Assembly: GCF_017743935.1 (NCBI RefSeq)
Contig: NZ_JAGHRE010000007.1
Location: 124,001-188,000 of the forward strand
DNA from: Tropicibacter sp. R16_0
GTDB taxonomy: Bacteria > Pseudomonadota > Alphaproteobacteria > Rhodobacterales > Rhodobacteraceae
Direction: 5' to 3'
DNA length: 64,000 nt
In this document: positions 53,516 through 61,750 of the stretch, in pieces
How positions within the stretch are numbered: position 1 is the first letter of the stretch
Layout: each line of letters begins with the position of its first letter
Made by a program: the position numbers and the translations under genes
Notes under the pieces: model-generated
Databases searched by the model: none
Seen by the model: the letters and a program-made list of their open reading frames with translations, nothing else
Told to the model about the DNA's origin: nothing

Positions 53516-55990
53516 ATGTCTGATCAATTCACCCAATCCACCCTCAACATCCACAAGGATGAACCAACCAGCGGCAAGCCCCTGCCCTCGCACGCCAAGG
53601 TCGTGGTCATCGGCGGCGGCGTCGTTGGCTGTTCGATCCTGTTCCATCTGGCCAAGTTTGGCTGGAAAGACGTTGTTCTGCTGGAACGCGACGAGCTGAC
53701 CAGCGGATCGAGCTGGCACGCGGCCGGGCAGATCCACACCATCAGCTCGGACCCCAACATCTCGCGCCTGCAGAGCTATACCATCGACCTGTACAAAGAG
53801 ATCGAAGAGACCTCGGGTCACTCGGTCGGCCTACACATCACGGGCGGTTTCTATCTGGCGTCGAACAAGACGTGGTATGACTACCTGAAACGCGAACGCT
53901 CGAAAGCGCGGTATATGGGTCTGAACCAAGAGTTCATCTCTCCGGCTGAGGTGGCCGAGCGGCACCCGCTGATCGACCCGGAGCACTATTACGCGGCGCT
54001 GTGGGATGATCAGGACGGCGATCTGGATCCGTCGGGTGCAACCTATGCCTTTGCCAAGTCCGCCAAAGTACACGGCGCGCAGTATTTCACCCATTGCGGT
54101 GTCACGGGCCTGAGCCAGCGCCCCGATGGCAGCTGGGACGTGACCACGCCTAAGGGCATGATCAACGCCGAGCATATTGTGAACTGTGGCGGTCTGTGGG
54201 CGCGCGAGGTGGGGCATATGTCGGGCATTCACCTGCCCGTCCAGCCGATGGAGCATCACTATCTAATCACCGAAAAAATCGACGCCGTGGCCAACCACCC
54301 CACCCGCCTGCCCGCAGGCATCGATTACGAGGCGAACATCTATTTCCGGCAGGAACGCCAGGGGATGCTTTTGGGAACCTATGAGCCCAAGGGGACGCCA
54401 TGGAAGGTGGATGGCACGCCTTGGGACTTTGGTCACGAGCTGCTGCAGCCCGATCTGGACCGGATCGCCGACCGGCTGGAGATGTCGTTCGAACGCATCC
54501 CGGCGATTGGTGAGGCCGGGATCAAGGACATGATCAACGGGCCGTTCACTTTTGGCCCCGATGGCAACCCGATGATCGGCCCGGTGCCGGGGATGAAGAA
54601 CTATTGGTGCGCTGTGGGTGTCATGGCGGGTTTCTGCCAGGGCGGCGGCGTGGGGCTGACCATGGCCGAGTGGATGATTGACGGCGAGCCGTCGATCGAC
54701 GTTTGGGCCATGGATGTGGCGCGGTTTGGCGAATTTGCGACGCCGGACTGGGGCACGGTGAAGTCGACCGAGAACTATGAACGCCGGTTCGTGATGACCT
54801 TCCCGAACGAGACGCTGCCCAAGGGGCGGATGCAGAAGACCACCGCGCTCTATGATCGCTTGGTTGCGAAAGGCGCGCGGATGGGTCAGGGCTTTGGCCT
54901 GGAAAACGCGCTATGGTTTGCGGATGGGCCAGAGGATGCCCATGAAGAGCCCACATTCGAGCGCAACCGGTCCCATGACTATGTGGCGCGCGAGGTCAAG
55001 GCGGTGCGCGAGGCCGTGGGTGGGATCGAGATCGCGAACTTTGCCAAGCACGAGTTCAAGGGCCCCGGTGCGCGCGCCTATCTGGACCGGGTGCTGGCGG
55101 GCTATGTGCCCAAACCCGGTCGCCTGACTCTGACGCCAATGCTGACGCCCAAGGGCAAGCTGTATGGCGATCTGACCGTGGCCTGTCTGGGCGAGGAGCA
55201 CTTCATGCTGTTCGGATCGGGCGCGATGCAGGATGCGCACCGCCGCTGGTTCGAAAAGGACCTACCCGACGATGTGACTTACGCCAATGTCAGCGACGAT
55301 TGGCACGGCATCGCCCTGTCGGGGCCGAAATCGCGGGCGCTGCTGCAGCGGATCATGCGCGAGGATGTGAGCGCCGAGGCGTTCAAATTCCGCGACCTGC
55401 GCCAGACTTTCGTGGGCGGCGTGCCCGTGATCCTGAACCGGATCAGCTTCTCAGGCGAGTTGGGATACGAGATATATTGCAAGCCGCAATACCTGCTGCG
55501 TCTGGCCGAGGCGATCGAAGAGGCGGGTGCCGATCTGGGCTATCGCTGGTACGGGGCGCGGGCGTTGATGTCGATGCGGCTGGAAAAGGGTTGGGGCGTC
55601 TGGACGCTGGATTTCCGGCCCGATTTCGACGCGGTGGAAAGCGGCATGGATGTGTTCATCAACTGGAAGAAGGACTTTGTCGGCAAAGAGGCGACGCTGG
55701 CCGCGCGCGAGGCAGGTCCGAAACGCAAGCTGGTGACCATGACCATCGACGTGGACGGCATAGATGTCAGCAATGACGAGGCGATCCTAAAGGATGGCAC
55801 CGCGATAGGATACATCAGCTCGGGCGGCTATGGGCATCACGCGCAAAAGTCGATGGCGATGGGATATGTCAGCGCCGAACACGCGGCCCCCGGCACGCAG
55901 CTACAGGTCGAAATCCTGGGTGAAATGTATGCGGCAGAGGTTCTTGGCGCGCCGATCTATGACGCCAATGGCGCGAACATGCGGGCCTGA
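53516..55990 (+). CDS. Dimethylglycine/sarcosine dehydrogenase-like FAD protein with GcvT domain
   Basis: 824 residues. N-terminal DAO-type FAD domain with V-V-V-I-G-G-G-V-V-G-C-S (29-40); S-G-S-S-W-H-A-A-G-Q places H68 where mitochondrial dimethylglycine dehydrogenase binds FAD covalently. The C-terminal half (from about 430) is a tetrahydrofolate-binding GcvT-like domain with W-H-G-I-A-L-S-G-P-K-S-R and F-S-G-E-L-G-Y-E-I-Y. Oxidative demethylation of dimethylglycine or sarcosine would give a one-carbon unit on THF. It follows the MttB-family gene, making a two-step betaine demethylation pair. Dimethylglycine is favoured over sarcosine by context only. Confidence 0.9.
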   Translation: MSDQFTQSTLNIHKDEPTSGKPLPSHAKVVVIGGGVVGCSILFHLAKFGWKDVVLLERDELTSGSSWHAAGQIHTISSDPNISRLQSYTIDLYKEIEETSGHSVGLHITGGFYLASNKTWYDYLKRERSKARYMGLNQEFISPAEVAERHPLIDPEHYYAALWDDQDGDLDPSGATYAFAKSAKVHGAQYFTHCGVTGLSQRPDGSWDVTTPKGMINAEHIVNCGGLWAREVGHMSGIHLPVQPMEHHYLITEKIDAVANHPTRLPAGIDYEANIYFRQERQGMLLGTYEPKGTPWKVDGTPWDFGHELLQPDLDRIADRLEMSFERIPAIGEAGIKDMINGPFTFGPDGNPMIGPVPGMKNYWCAVGVMAGFCQGGGVGLTMAEWMIDGEPSIDVWAMDVARFGEFATPDWGTVKSTENYERRFVMTFPNETLPKGRMQKTTALYDRLVAKGARMGQGFGLENALWFADGPEDAHEEPTFERNRSHDYVAREVKAVREAVGGIEIANFAKHEFKGPGARAYLDRVLAGYVPKPGRLTLTPMLTPKGKLYGDLTVACLGEEHFMLFGSGAMQDAHRRWFEKDLPDDVTYANVSDDWHGIALSGPKSRALLQRIMREDVSAEAFKFRDLRQTFVGGVPVILNRISFSGELGYEIYCKPQYLLRLAEAIEEAGADLGYRWYGARALMSMRLEKGWGVWTLDFRPDFDAVESGMDVFINWKKDFVGKEATLAAREAGPKRKLVTMTIDVDGIDVSNDEAILKDGTAIGYISSGGYGHHAQKSMAMGYVSAEHAAPGTQLQVEILGEMYAAEVLGAPIYDANGANMRA

Positions 55991-56005
55991 CCCGAATCCA
56001 ATGGG

Positions 56006-56021
56006 GGGCGGCTCGCCGCCC
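56006..56021. terminator. Short GC hairpin after the dimethylglycine dehydrogenase-like gene
   Basis: GGGCGG at 56006-56011 and CCGCCC at 56016-56021 with a CTCG loop, 16 bases after the stop. No T-tract, so a weak terminator at best. The following 220 bases to 56248 show no gene. Confidence 0.4.
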
Positions 56022-56248
56022 GCCGATGCTGCAACTGTTGATTGCGTATGGCTCCGCCACATTGGGTGACAGAGCCGTTTCCAATGACCTAAATGCCGCC
56101 GTTCGCCCCATATGCGACGAAGTTCCGGTTCGAGCCCATAGTGAAAAATGTTACGCGCTCGATGAATGTCGGCCTTGCGGGATGATGCATGTGCAACAGC
56201 CCACAGTAAGAACGAACAGAACGCATTTGCAGTGAGTTTAGTGTCTAC

Positions 56249-57346
56249 TTACTGGACGTCCAAAACCTCAAGTTCCGGGAGAGTATACGCTTTCATTGCC
56301 TCCACGTCTGGGCTGTATGCCCGAATTTGAGCGCGCCATCCATCAACGGGAGTAAGCGCATAGTTTACATCGCGCTCCTCAGCGATTTTGCGGCAGGTAT
56401 CGTTCCCGAAGATAATCGTGAAACTTTCGTCAGCGTTTGCGCGGAATGCCTCGCGGTTGGTGCTGACGACGTTGTATTCGTCCGTCATCAAGTAATTGTC
56501 TTTGTCGTACATTGTGAGCGATGCGAACGCTTCCGCAGGGACTTTGTCAAACGTCGCCGTATAGCACGTATTGGCCTTAGTGCCCTCAGGTGCCCAAGAC
56601 GCGTACATTGCTGTGGATTCAGGGCTCAGGCCCCAAGACCCGGCAATGGCATATGTCCACTTTTCCCAATCTGAGACATCGTTGATATTGAACTGAACGG
56701 AGTCGAACATGTCTGGCAGGTTGCCCCACTCCACCAAGAGGGCGTCGCGCAGCTCTGCTACGTCTTCCTCAGTCGTATCTGTTTCAAAAGGGACGGCTGA
56801 GTTGGCCGTTATCACCATCGCTGGCTGTAAGACGTCGTCTATGTAATCGAGGTCATCTTGGGTTGCGTCTGTGCCAACCCGGACGCCAATGATCACGTAG
56901 TCCGTGTCGACATCTTCGCCCGCGTATTCATGAAGGCCTGAGTCCCAAGTGTAATCCACAAACGTGTGGTTCTGGTCTTGAACATGCAGGGAAATGAAGC
57001 GGTCGCCGACATCAGGCAACTCGACCGAGAAACCTTCGCGCGCATCAATGACCGCAACAGAGTAAACAGTGTCAACATTCGGCGTTACGACCCACTTATC
57101 GGCGGCTTTCGACAGGCCGTCAAAGTGCACGAACTCGTTCAATCCAGCTCGAGACAACATATCCATGAAAATCAGGTCTGCCTCTTTGCGCTGGAACTCC
57201 ATGGCGGTCATCCCATAGTCCATTGGGTCGACGGCCCAGTTACTGGAGTCGATGCTAGCTATAATCTCCTCAGCGGCCCTCGTATCCGCATAAGCAGCAG
57301 TCATACTGATCGAAACCAAAAGCGTAGAGAAAAACTGTCTTTTCAT
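56249..57346 (-). CDS. DUF1254 family secreted protein
   Basis: 365 residues. Signal peptide (M-K-R-Q-F-F-S...A-A-Y-A, cleavage after about residue 20). The DUF1254 part has N-V-D-T-V-Y-S-V-A-V-I-D (about 90-101) and F-I-S-L-H-V-Q-D-Q-N-H; the C-terminal DUF1214-like part has W-A-P-E-G-T-K-A-N-T-C-Y and F-A-S-L-T-M-Y-D-K-D-N-Y-L. The mature protein is very acidic. Function unknown. Codons are clearly more AT-rich than in flanking genes, which suggests horizontal acquisition. Monocistronic. Confidence 0.85.
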   Translation of the reverse strand: MKRQFFSTLLVSISMTAAYADTRAAEEIIASIDSSNWAVDPMDYGMTAMEFQRKEADLIFMDMLSRAGLNEFVHFDGLSKAADKWVVTPNVDTVYSVAVIDAREGFSVELPDVGDRFISLHVQDQNHTFVDYTWDSGLHEYAGEDVDTDYVIIGVRVGTDATQDDLDYIDDVLQPAMVITANSAVPFETDTTEEDVAELRDALLVEWGNLPDMFDSVQFNINDVSDWEKWTYAIAGSWGLSPESTAMYASWAPEGTKANTCYTATFDKVPAEAFASLTMYDKDNYLMTDEYNVVSTNREAFRANADESFTIIFGNDTCRKIAEERDVNYALTPVDGWRAQIRAYSPDVEAMKAYTLPELEVLDVQ

Positions 57347-57544
57347 AATGCTGGTCCATTCGCTTCTCGTGAGTTCGAGACCGAAGACTACACGATGTTT
57401 GTCTCAAAGAAATACCGACCTTTGGACCCTGCGCAGCAAAGGGCGGCTTTGTCCGCATGTCGCATGTCGACCATCACCACAAGGATGTTGCAAAGTCGTT
57501 TTAACGTTTGCCACATGGGCTGGCGGTGCGTCGTCCCTTTTTGC

Positions 57545-58960
57545 TTACCCCCGCAGAACCGCTCCGGGGTTCATGATCCCCAGCGGATCAAGGGCGGCTT
57601 TGATCGCTCGCATCGCCGCCAGTTTGGTCGGATCGCCATAGCGTTCCAAATCCGCTGCCTTGAGCCGCCCAATGCCATGTTCGGCACTGATAGACCCTCC
57701 CATCTGGTGCACCAGATCATGCACGATGCGGGTCAGGTCGGCGGACATCGGTTTATAGGCATCCCGCGGCTGCCCTTTGGGCGGGAAGATGTTGTAGTGC
57801 AGGTTGCCGTCGCCCGCGTGACCAAATGCGTTGATGCGATACTCGCCCTTGGCTGCGATGCGTTTACCCGCCTCGGCCACGAACTCGGGGATTAGAGAAA
57901 TAGGAACCGAGATGTCATGGCTGGCAATGGACCCAATCAGTCGATTCGCCTCGGGGATGTGTTCGCGCACGGTCCAGAGGTCATGCCGCTGCGCCTGTGA
58001 CTGGGCAATCACGCCGTCCAATGCCAGGTCTTGCGCGACGGCCTGTTCAAACAGCTGCTCCAGCATCTGCGCGGGGTCCAGCCCGGCGGCCAAGCCCAAC
58101 TCAATCAGAACGCACCATTCGGGCGGTTCGGCAAAGGGTTGGCGGACGTCTGGCAGCACTTCGGCGAGAAACTCCAACCCCTGCCGATGGATCAACTCAA
58201 ACGCGCTGACACCGTCGCCCACGATCGCGCGCGCCAATGCCAGCAGGTCCAGCGCGGCAGCGGCAGACGGAACCACGATCATGGCCGTCCCCTGCCCCAC
58301 GGGCACAGGCGAAAGTTTCAGCGCCGCCGCCGTGATGATGCCCAACGTCCCTTCGGCCCCAACCAGCAGGTTGCGCAGATCATAGCCGGTGTTGTCCTTG
58401 CGCAGGCGCGTCAGCCCATTCCAGATCTCGCCGTTGGGCAGCACCGCCTCAAGCCCCAAGCACAGATCGCGCGCATTGCCGTAGCGCAGCACATTCACCC
58501 CGCCCGCGTTGGTCGACAGGTTGCCACCAATGCGGCAGGAGCCTTCGGCGGCCAGCGACAGGGGGAACAGCCTGTCCTCGGCCTCGGCCGCGGCCTGGAC
58601 ATCGGCCAATACAGCACCTGCCTCGGCCACCAGCACGTTCTCGGTTGGATAGACGCCCCGGATCGCCGACATACGTTCCAGTGATATCACCAGTGGCGCC
58701 GGACCATCCCAAGCCACCTGCCCGCCCACCAAGCCTGTCCCACCGCCGTATGGCAGAACCGGCACGCGCGCCTCTGCTGCGGCTTTGACCAGGATGGACA
58801 CCTGATGCACATCGCGCGGCAGGGCCAGAACCCCGACCTGCCCCTCACGCCGACCGCGCGGGTCCTGGGCATAACGCGCCTCGGGCTGGCGCAGCACATC
58901 CGCCGGCACAAGGGTTGTCAGCCGCGTTGCAAATACCTCATCCGCCGCGTTCAAAGTCAT
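57545..58960 (-). CDS. FAD-binding oxidoreductase (GlcD / D-lactate dehydrogenase type)
   Basis: 471 residues from the ATG at 58960 with GAGG seven bases ahead. PCMH-type FAD domain with P-Y-G-G-G-T-G-L-V-G-G (70-80) and L-S-T-N-A-G-G-V-N-V, then the FAD-oxidase C-terminal domain with H-A-G-D-G-N-L-H-Y-N and S-A-E-H-G-I-G-R. Oxidises a 2-hydroxy acid such as D-lactate, glycolate or 2-hydroxyglutarate; no iron-sulfur partner (GlcE/F) adjoins, so a single-subunit enzyme is likely. It follows the MBL-fold gene by 15 bases. Confidence 0.92.
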   Translation of the reverse strand: MTLNAADEVFATRLTTLVPADVLRQPEARYAQDPRGRREGQVGVLALPRDVHQVSILVKAAAEARVPVLPYGGGTGLVGGQVAWDGPAPLVISLERMSAIRGVYPTENVLVAEAGAVLADVQAAAEAEDRLFPLSLAAEGSCRIGGNLSTNAGGVNVLRYGNARDLCLGLEAVLPNGEIWNGLTRLRKDNTGYDLRNLLVGAEGTLGIITAAALKLSPVPVGQGTAMIVVPSAAAALDLLALARAIVGDGVSAFELIHRQGLEFLAEVLPDVRQPFAEPPEWCVLIELGLAAGLDPAQMLEQLFEQAVAQDLALDGVIAQSQAQRHDLWTVREHIPEANRLIGSIASHDISVPISLIPEFVAEAGKRIAAKGEYRINAFGHAGDGNLHYNIFPPKGQPRDAYKPMSADLTRIVHDLVHQMGGSISAEHGIGRLKAADLERYGDPTKLAAMRAIKAALDPLGIMNPGAVLRG

Positions 58961-58975
58961 GCCAGTCCTCAAGAG

Positions 58976-59803
58976 CTAGTCGTCAGGTTCTATCAAATAT
59001 CGCGGCTCGAGCACGATCACCGTGGGGCGGTCGGGCAAGGTTGCCAGGGACACTTCGATCTCGCTTATCCAATCGCGCCGCACGTCGAACTCTTCGGCGA
59101 TGCCAACCAGAAACGCCCCAAGCGTATAGTCGCCAAACCAATGCATGGGAATAACAATCGACGATTTGAGCCGGTTCAGCACCTTGATCATCTCGGGCAG
59201 CGACAGCGTCGTGCCCCCATCCACGGCGGCCATCACCACATCGAGCCGCCCGAGGGCGGCAAACTGTTCGTCGCTTGGCATGTGATGCAGGTGGCCAAGA
59301 TGGCCGATGCACAGCCCTTCAACCTCGAACACAAAGATCGAATTGCCCTTGGTTTCGATCCCACTGAACTGTGAGCGGATGTCCGTTGAAACATTGCGGA
59401 CCAGCATTTCGCCCAGATCCAGGTAATGCTCGACGCCCTGACCAAACTCTTCACCCCAGCCATTGAGTGGGTATTTGATCGCCGGATCGGGAAAGGCGGT
59501 CCAATGGGTTTCATGGGCGTGGTTCATGGTGACCACATCCGGGATCAGGTCGACATTACCAATGAACCCGGTGAAATCGGTAACAGCGCTCAGCCCGCCA
59601 TGGGTTTGCAACAGGAACGAGGCATGCGCGATATAGCTGATCCTGACCGAATACTGCGGCACCGGATCCTGCCAGCTCGCTTTGTGCAAATACTCGAGAC
59701 CGGGGGCTGCATCGGCGATGGCGATACAATGACTCGGCCGCCGCTCCTGCGCGCCCGCCGCGGCTGCCACCAAACTCAAGATCCCTGCCAAAATCCAACG
59801 CAT
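58976..59803 (-). CDS. MBL-fold metallo-hydrolase, exported
   Basis: 275 residues from the ATG at 59803. Signal peptide to about residue 18 (A-A-A-G-A-Q). Metallo-beta-lactamase fold resembling the UlaG-like group: Y-I-A-H-A-S-F-L-L-Q and D-F-T-G-F lead to H-A-H-E-T-H (H95, H97, H100), where the usual HxHxDH Asp is replaced by Thr99. Later I-G-H-L-G-H-L-H-H and I-P-M-H-W-F offer further ligands. The missing Asp could mean a single metal site. Substrate unknown. Probably co-transcribed with the following FAD oxidase. Confidence 0.83.
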   Translation of the reverse strand: MRWILAGILSLVAAAAGAQERRPSHCIAIADAAPGLEYLHKASWQDPVPQYSVRISYIAHASFLLQTHGGLSAVTDFTGFIGNVDLIPDVVTMNHAHETHWTAFPDPAIKYPLNGWGEEFGQGVEHYLDLGEMLVRNVSTDIRSQFSGIETKGNSIFVFEVEGLCIGHLGHLHHMPSDEQFAALGRLDVVMAAVDGGTTLSLPEMIKVLNRLKSSIVIPMHWFGDYTLGAFLVGIAEEFDVRRDWISEIEVSLATLPDRPTVIVLEPRYLIEPDD

Positions 59804-59865
59804 ACACCGAAGTGTAGCGCCAGTGGCTTTCAAGTCACCCTATATTCTTATTGTGACCAATACGG

Positions 59866-59887
59866 TGGGGTTTGGGGTGAAACCCCA
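59866..59887 (-). terminator. Hairpin after the RimJ-like acetyltransferase gene
   Basis: TGGGGTTT and AAACCCCA pair over 8 bases with a 6-base loop, just past the end of the cox3-to-acetyltransferase run on the minus strand. No clear T-tract. Confidence 0.4.
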
Positions 59888-59903
59888 AGTCAACGGTTCA
59901 AGT

Positions 59904-60488
59904 CTAACCGACGTCCGTCTTGCCGCGTCGGTCGCTGCGCAGTGAGGCATACAAAACATGCGTCCGCCACCGACCGCTGATCTGCAAATAGGATTGCGCC
60001 ACGCCCTCGTACTTGAAGCCCGAGCTTTCCAGCAGCCCGCGTGAGGCCGCGTTTTCCGGCAGGCAGGCGGCCTCGATCCGGCTCAGGTCCAGCCGGGCAA
60101 AGGCGTAATGCACCATCGCTCCGATGGCCTCTCGCATGTAGCCCTGACGCGCGTAGGCCTGACCGGTCCAATAGCCCAGAGTGCCCGCCTGCGCAGGGCC
60201 CCGGCGGATGTTGTCCAGGGTGATGGCCCCCAGCAGGCGCTCGTCCTCGCGTCGGAACAGAAACAGCGGGATCGCCGTCCCCCCCGAGACCGAGCGTTGC
60301 GCCCAATAGACCCGGTTGGTGAACGCCTTGCGGGTCAGATGGTCAGCGGCCCAGCTGGGCTCCCAAGGTGTCAGATAGGCTTCGCTGGATCGGCGCAAGG
60401 CGGACCATTCGCGAAAATCCGAATGCACCGGCGGGCGCAGGCTCAGACGTTCGGTCTCGATCTTCAGCTTGCGCTTGGACAGGAGCAT
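59904..60488 (-). CDS. GNAT family N-acetyltransferase (RimJ/RimL-like)
   Basis: 194 residues; the ATG overlaps the M16 peptidase stop by one base (TGATG). The E-T-E-R-L-S-L-R-P-P start and the C-terminal A-C-L-P-E-N-A-A-S-R-G-L-L-E-S-S-G-F-K-Y-E-G motif are characteristic of RimJ-type enzymes that acetylate N-terminal alanines of ribosomal proteins. Acetyl-CoA loop about Y-A-R-Q-G-Y-M-R-E-A. Last gene of the thrC run. Confidence 0.9.
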   Translation of the reverse strand: MLLSKRKLKIETERLSLRPPVHSDFREWSALRRSSEAYLTPWEPSWAADHLTRKAFTNRVYWAQRSVSGGTAIPLFLFRREDERLLGAITLDNIRRGPAQAGTLGYWTGQAYARQGYMREAIGAMVHYAFARLDLSRIEAACLPENAASRGLLESSGFKYEGVAQSYLQISGRWRTHVLYASLRSDRRGKTDVG

Positions 60489-61750
60489 CAGGCGGCGCGC
60501 CTTTCTTGCAACTCCTGCAGCGAGGGTGCTGCGTCAACCGGGCCATAAACTGCAAGTGCGGCAGGAGCACGGACGGCCATCTGCTCGGCAAAGGCGCGCA
60601 CGTCTTGCGTTGTCACGGCGTCGATCCGGGCCACCGTATCCTCGAGCGAGGGCACCTTGTCCCAGATCTGCACCAGACGGGCCAGACGCTCGGCACGGTT
60701 GGATGGGCTTTCCAGCCCCATCAGCATCCCGGCCTTCATCTGGGCGCGGGCGCGGGCGACCTCTTGATCCGACATGTCGTCGGCGGCGCGCTTCATCTCG
60801 TCGATGGTGATCCCGGCCAGTTCCGCGACCTGTTCACCGGATGTGCCGGCATAGATCGTGGTGGCGCCGGTGTCTGCGTAAGCGCCGGTCTGGGCAAAAA
60901 TCGTGTAGCACAGGCCGCGGGTCTCGCGCACCTCTTGGAACAGACGGGACGACATGCCGCCACCCAAGGCGCTGGAATAGATCTGTGCGGTGTAGATCTG
61001 ATCGTCGCGATAGCCCGGGCTTTCCAGAGCAAGGGCAAAATGGGCCTGTTCCAGATCCTTGAGTTGGCGCGCCTCGCCCCCGGTGAACCGGGCCGCATCG
61101 GCGATCAGGCCCTTGCGGGGGTGCAGGTGGCCGAACATCTCTTGCGCCGTTTTGACCAGCATGTCGTGGTCCACTGCACCGGCAGCCGACAGGATCATCT
61201 GCTCGGGGCCATAGTGCTCGGCCACGAAACCCGACAAGTCCTCGCGGGAGAAATTGCTGACCCGCTCGGTCGGGCCAAGGATGGTCCGGCCCAACGGCTG
61301 GTCGCGATAGCTTTCTTCCTGCAACCAGTCAAAGATCACATCGTCGGGCGTGTCCGCCGCCTGACCGATTTCCTGCAGGATCACGCCGCGCTCGATCTCG
61401 ATCTCTTTGGGATCAAAGACCGGGTTCATCACGATGTCGCCAATGACGTCCATCGCCAGCGGCACATCCGCTTTGAGCACGCGGGCATAGTATGCCGTCA
61501 CTTCGCGCGAGGTATAGGCGTTGATGTAGCCGCCCACATCCTCGATCGCCTCGGCGATCTGCAAGGCACTGCGCTTCTTTGTGCCCTTGAACGCCATATG
61601 CTCAAGGAAATGGGCGATGCCGTTCTGCTCGATGCGTTCGTGCCGGGCACCTGCGGCGACCCAGATCCCGATCGAGGCCGATTGCAGCCCCGGCATATGT
61701 TCACTGACGATCCGGAAACCGTTGCTCAGTTGGTCCTGTCTTACTGTCAC
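60488..61750 (-). CDS. M16 family zinc peptidase (processing peptidase-like)
   Basis: 420 residues. Inverted zinc motif H-F-L-E-H with H47, E50 and H51, as in the mitochondrial processing peptidase beta subunit; the third ligand Glu lies about 75 residues on. R-E-V-T-A-Y-Y-A and G-G-G-M-S-S-R-L-F-Q-E-V-R-E mark the second half. Cytoplasmic or membrane-near; natural substrate unknown. It overlaps thrC by 4 bases (ATGA) and the next gene by one, so translation is coupled. A linked thrC-M16 pair is familiar in alphaproteobacteria. Confidence 0.94.
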   Translation of the reverse strand: MTVRQDQLSNGFRIVSEHMPGLQSASIGIWVAAGARHERIEQNGIAHFLEHMAFKGTKKRSALQIAEAIEDVGGYINAYTSREVTAYYARVLKADVPLAMDVIGDIVMNPVFDPKEIEIERGVILQEIGQAADTPDDVIFDWLQEESYRDQPLGRTILGPTERVSNFSREDLSGFVAEHYGPEQMILSAAGAVDHDMLVKTAQEMFGHLHPRKGLIADAARFTGGEARQLKDLEQAHFALALESPGYRDDQIYTAQIYSSALGGGMSSRLFQEVRETRGLCYTIFAQTGAYADTGATTIYAGTSGEQVAELAGITIDEMKRAADDMSDQEVARARAQMKAGMLMGLESPSNRAERLARLVQIWDKVPSLEDTVARIDAVTTQDVRAFAEQMAVRAPAALAVYGPVDAAPSLQELQERRAA

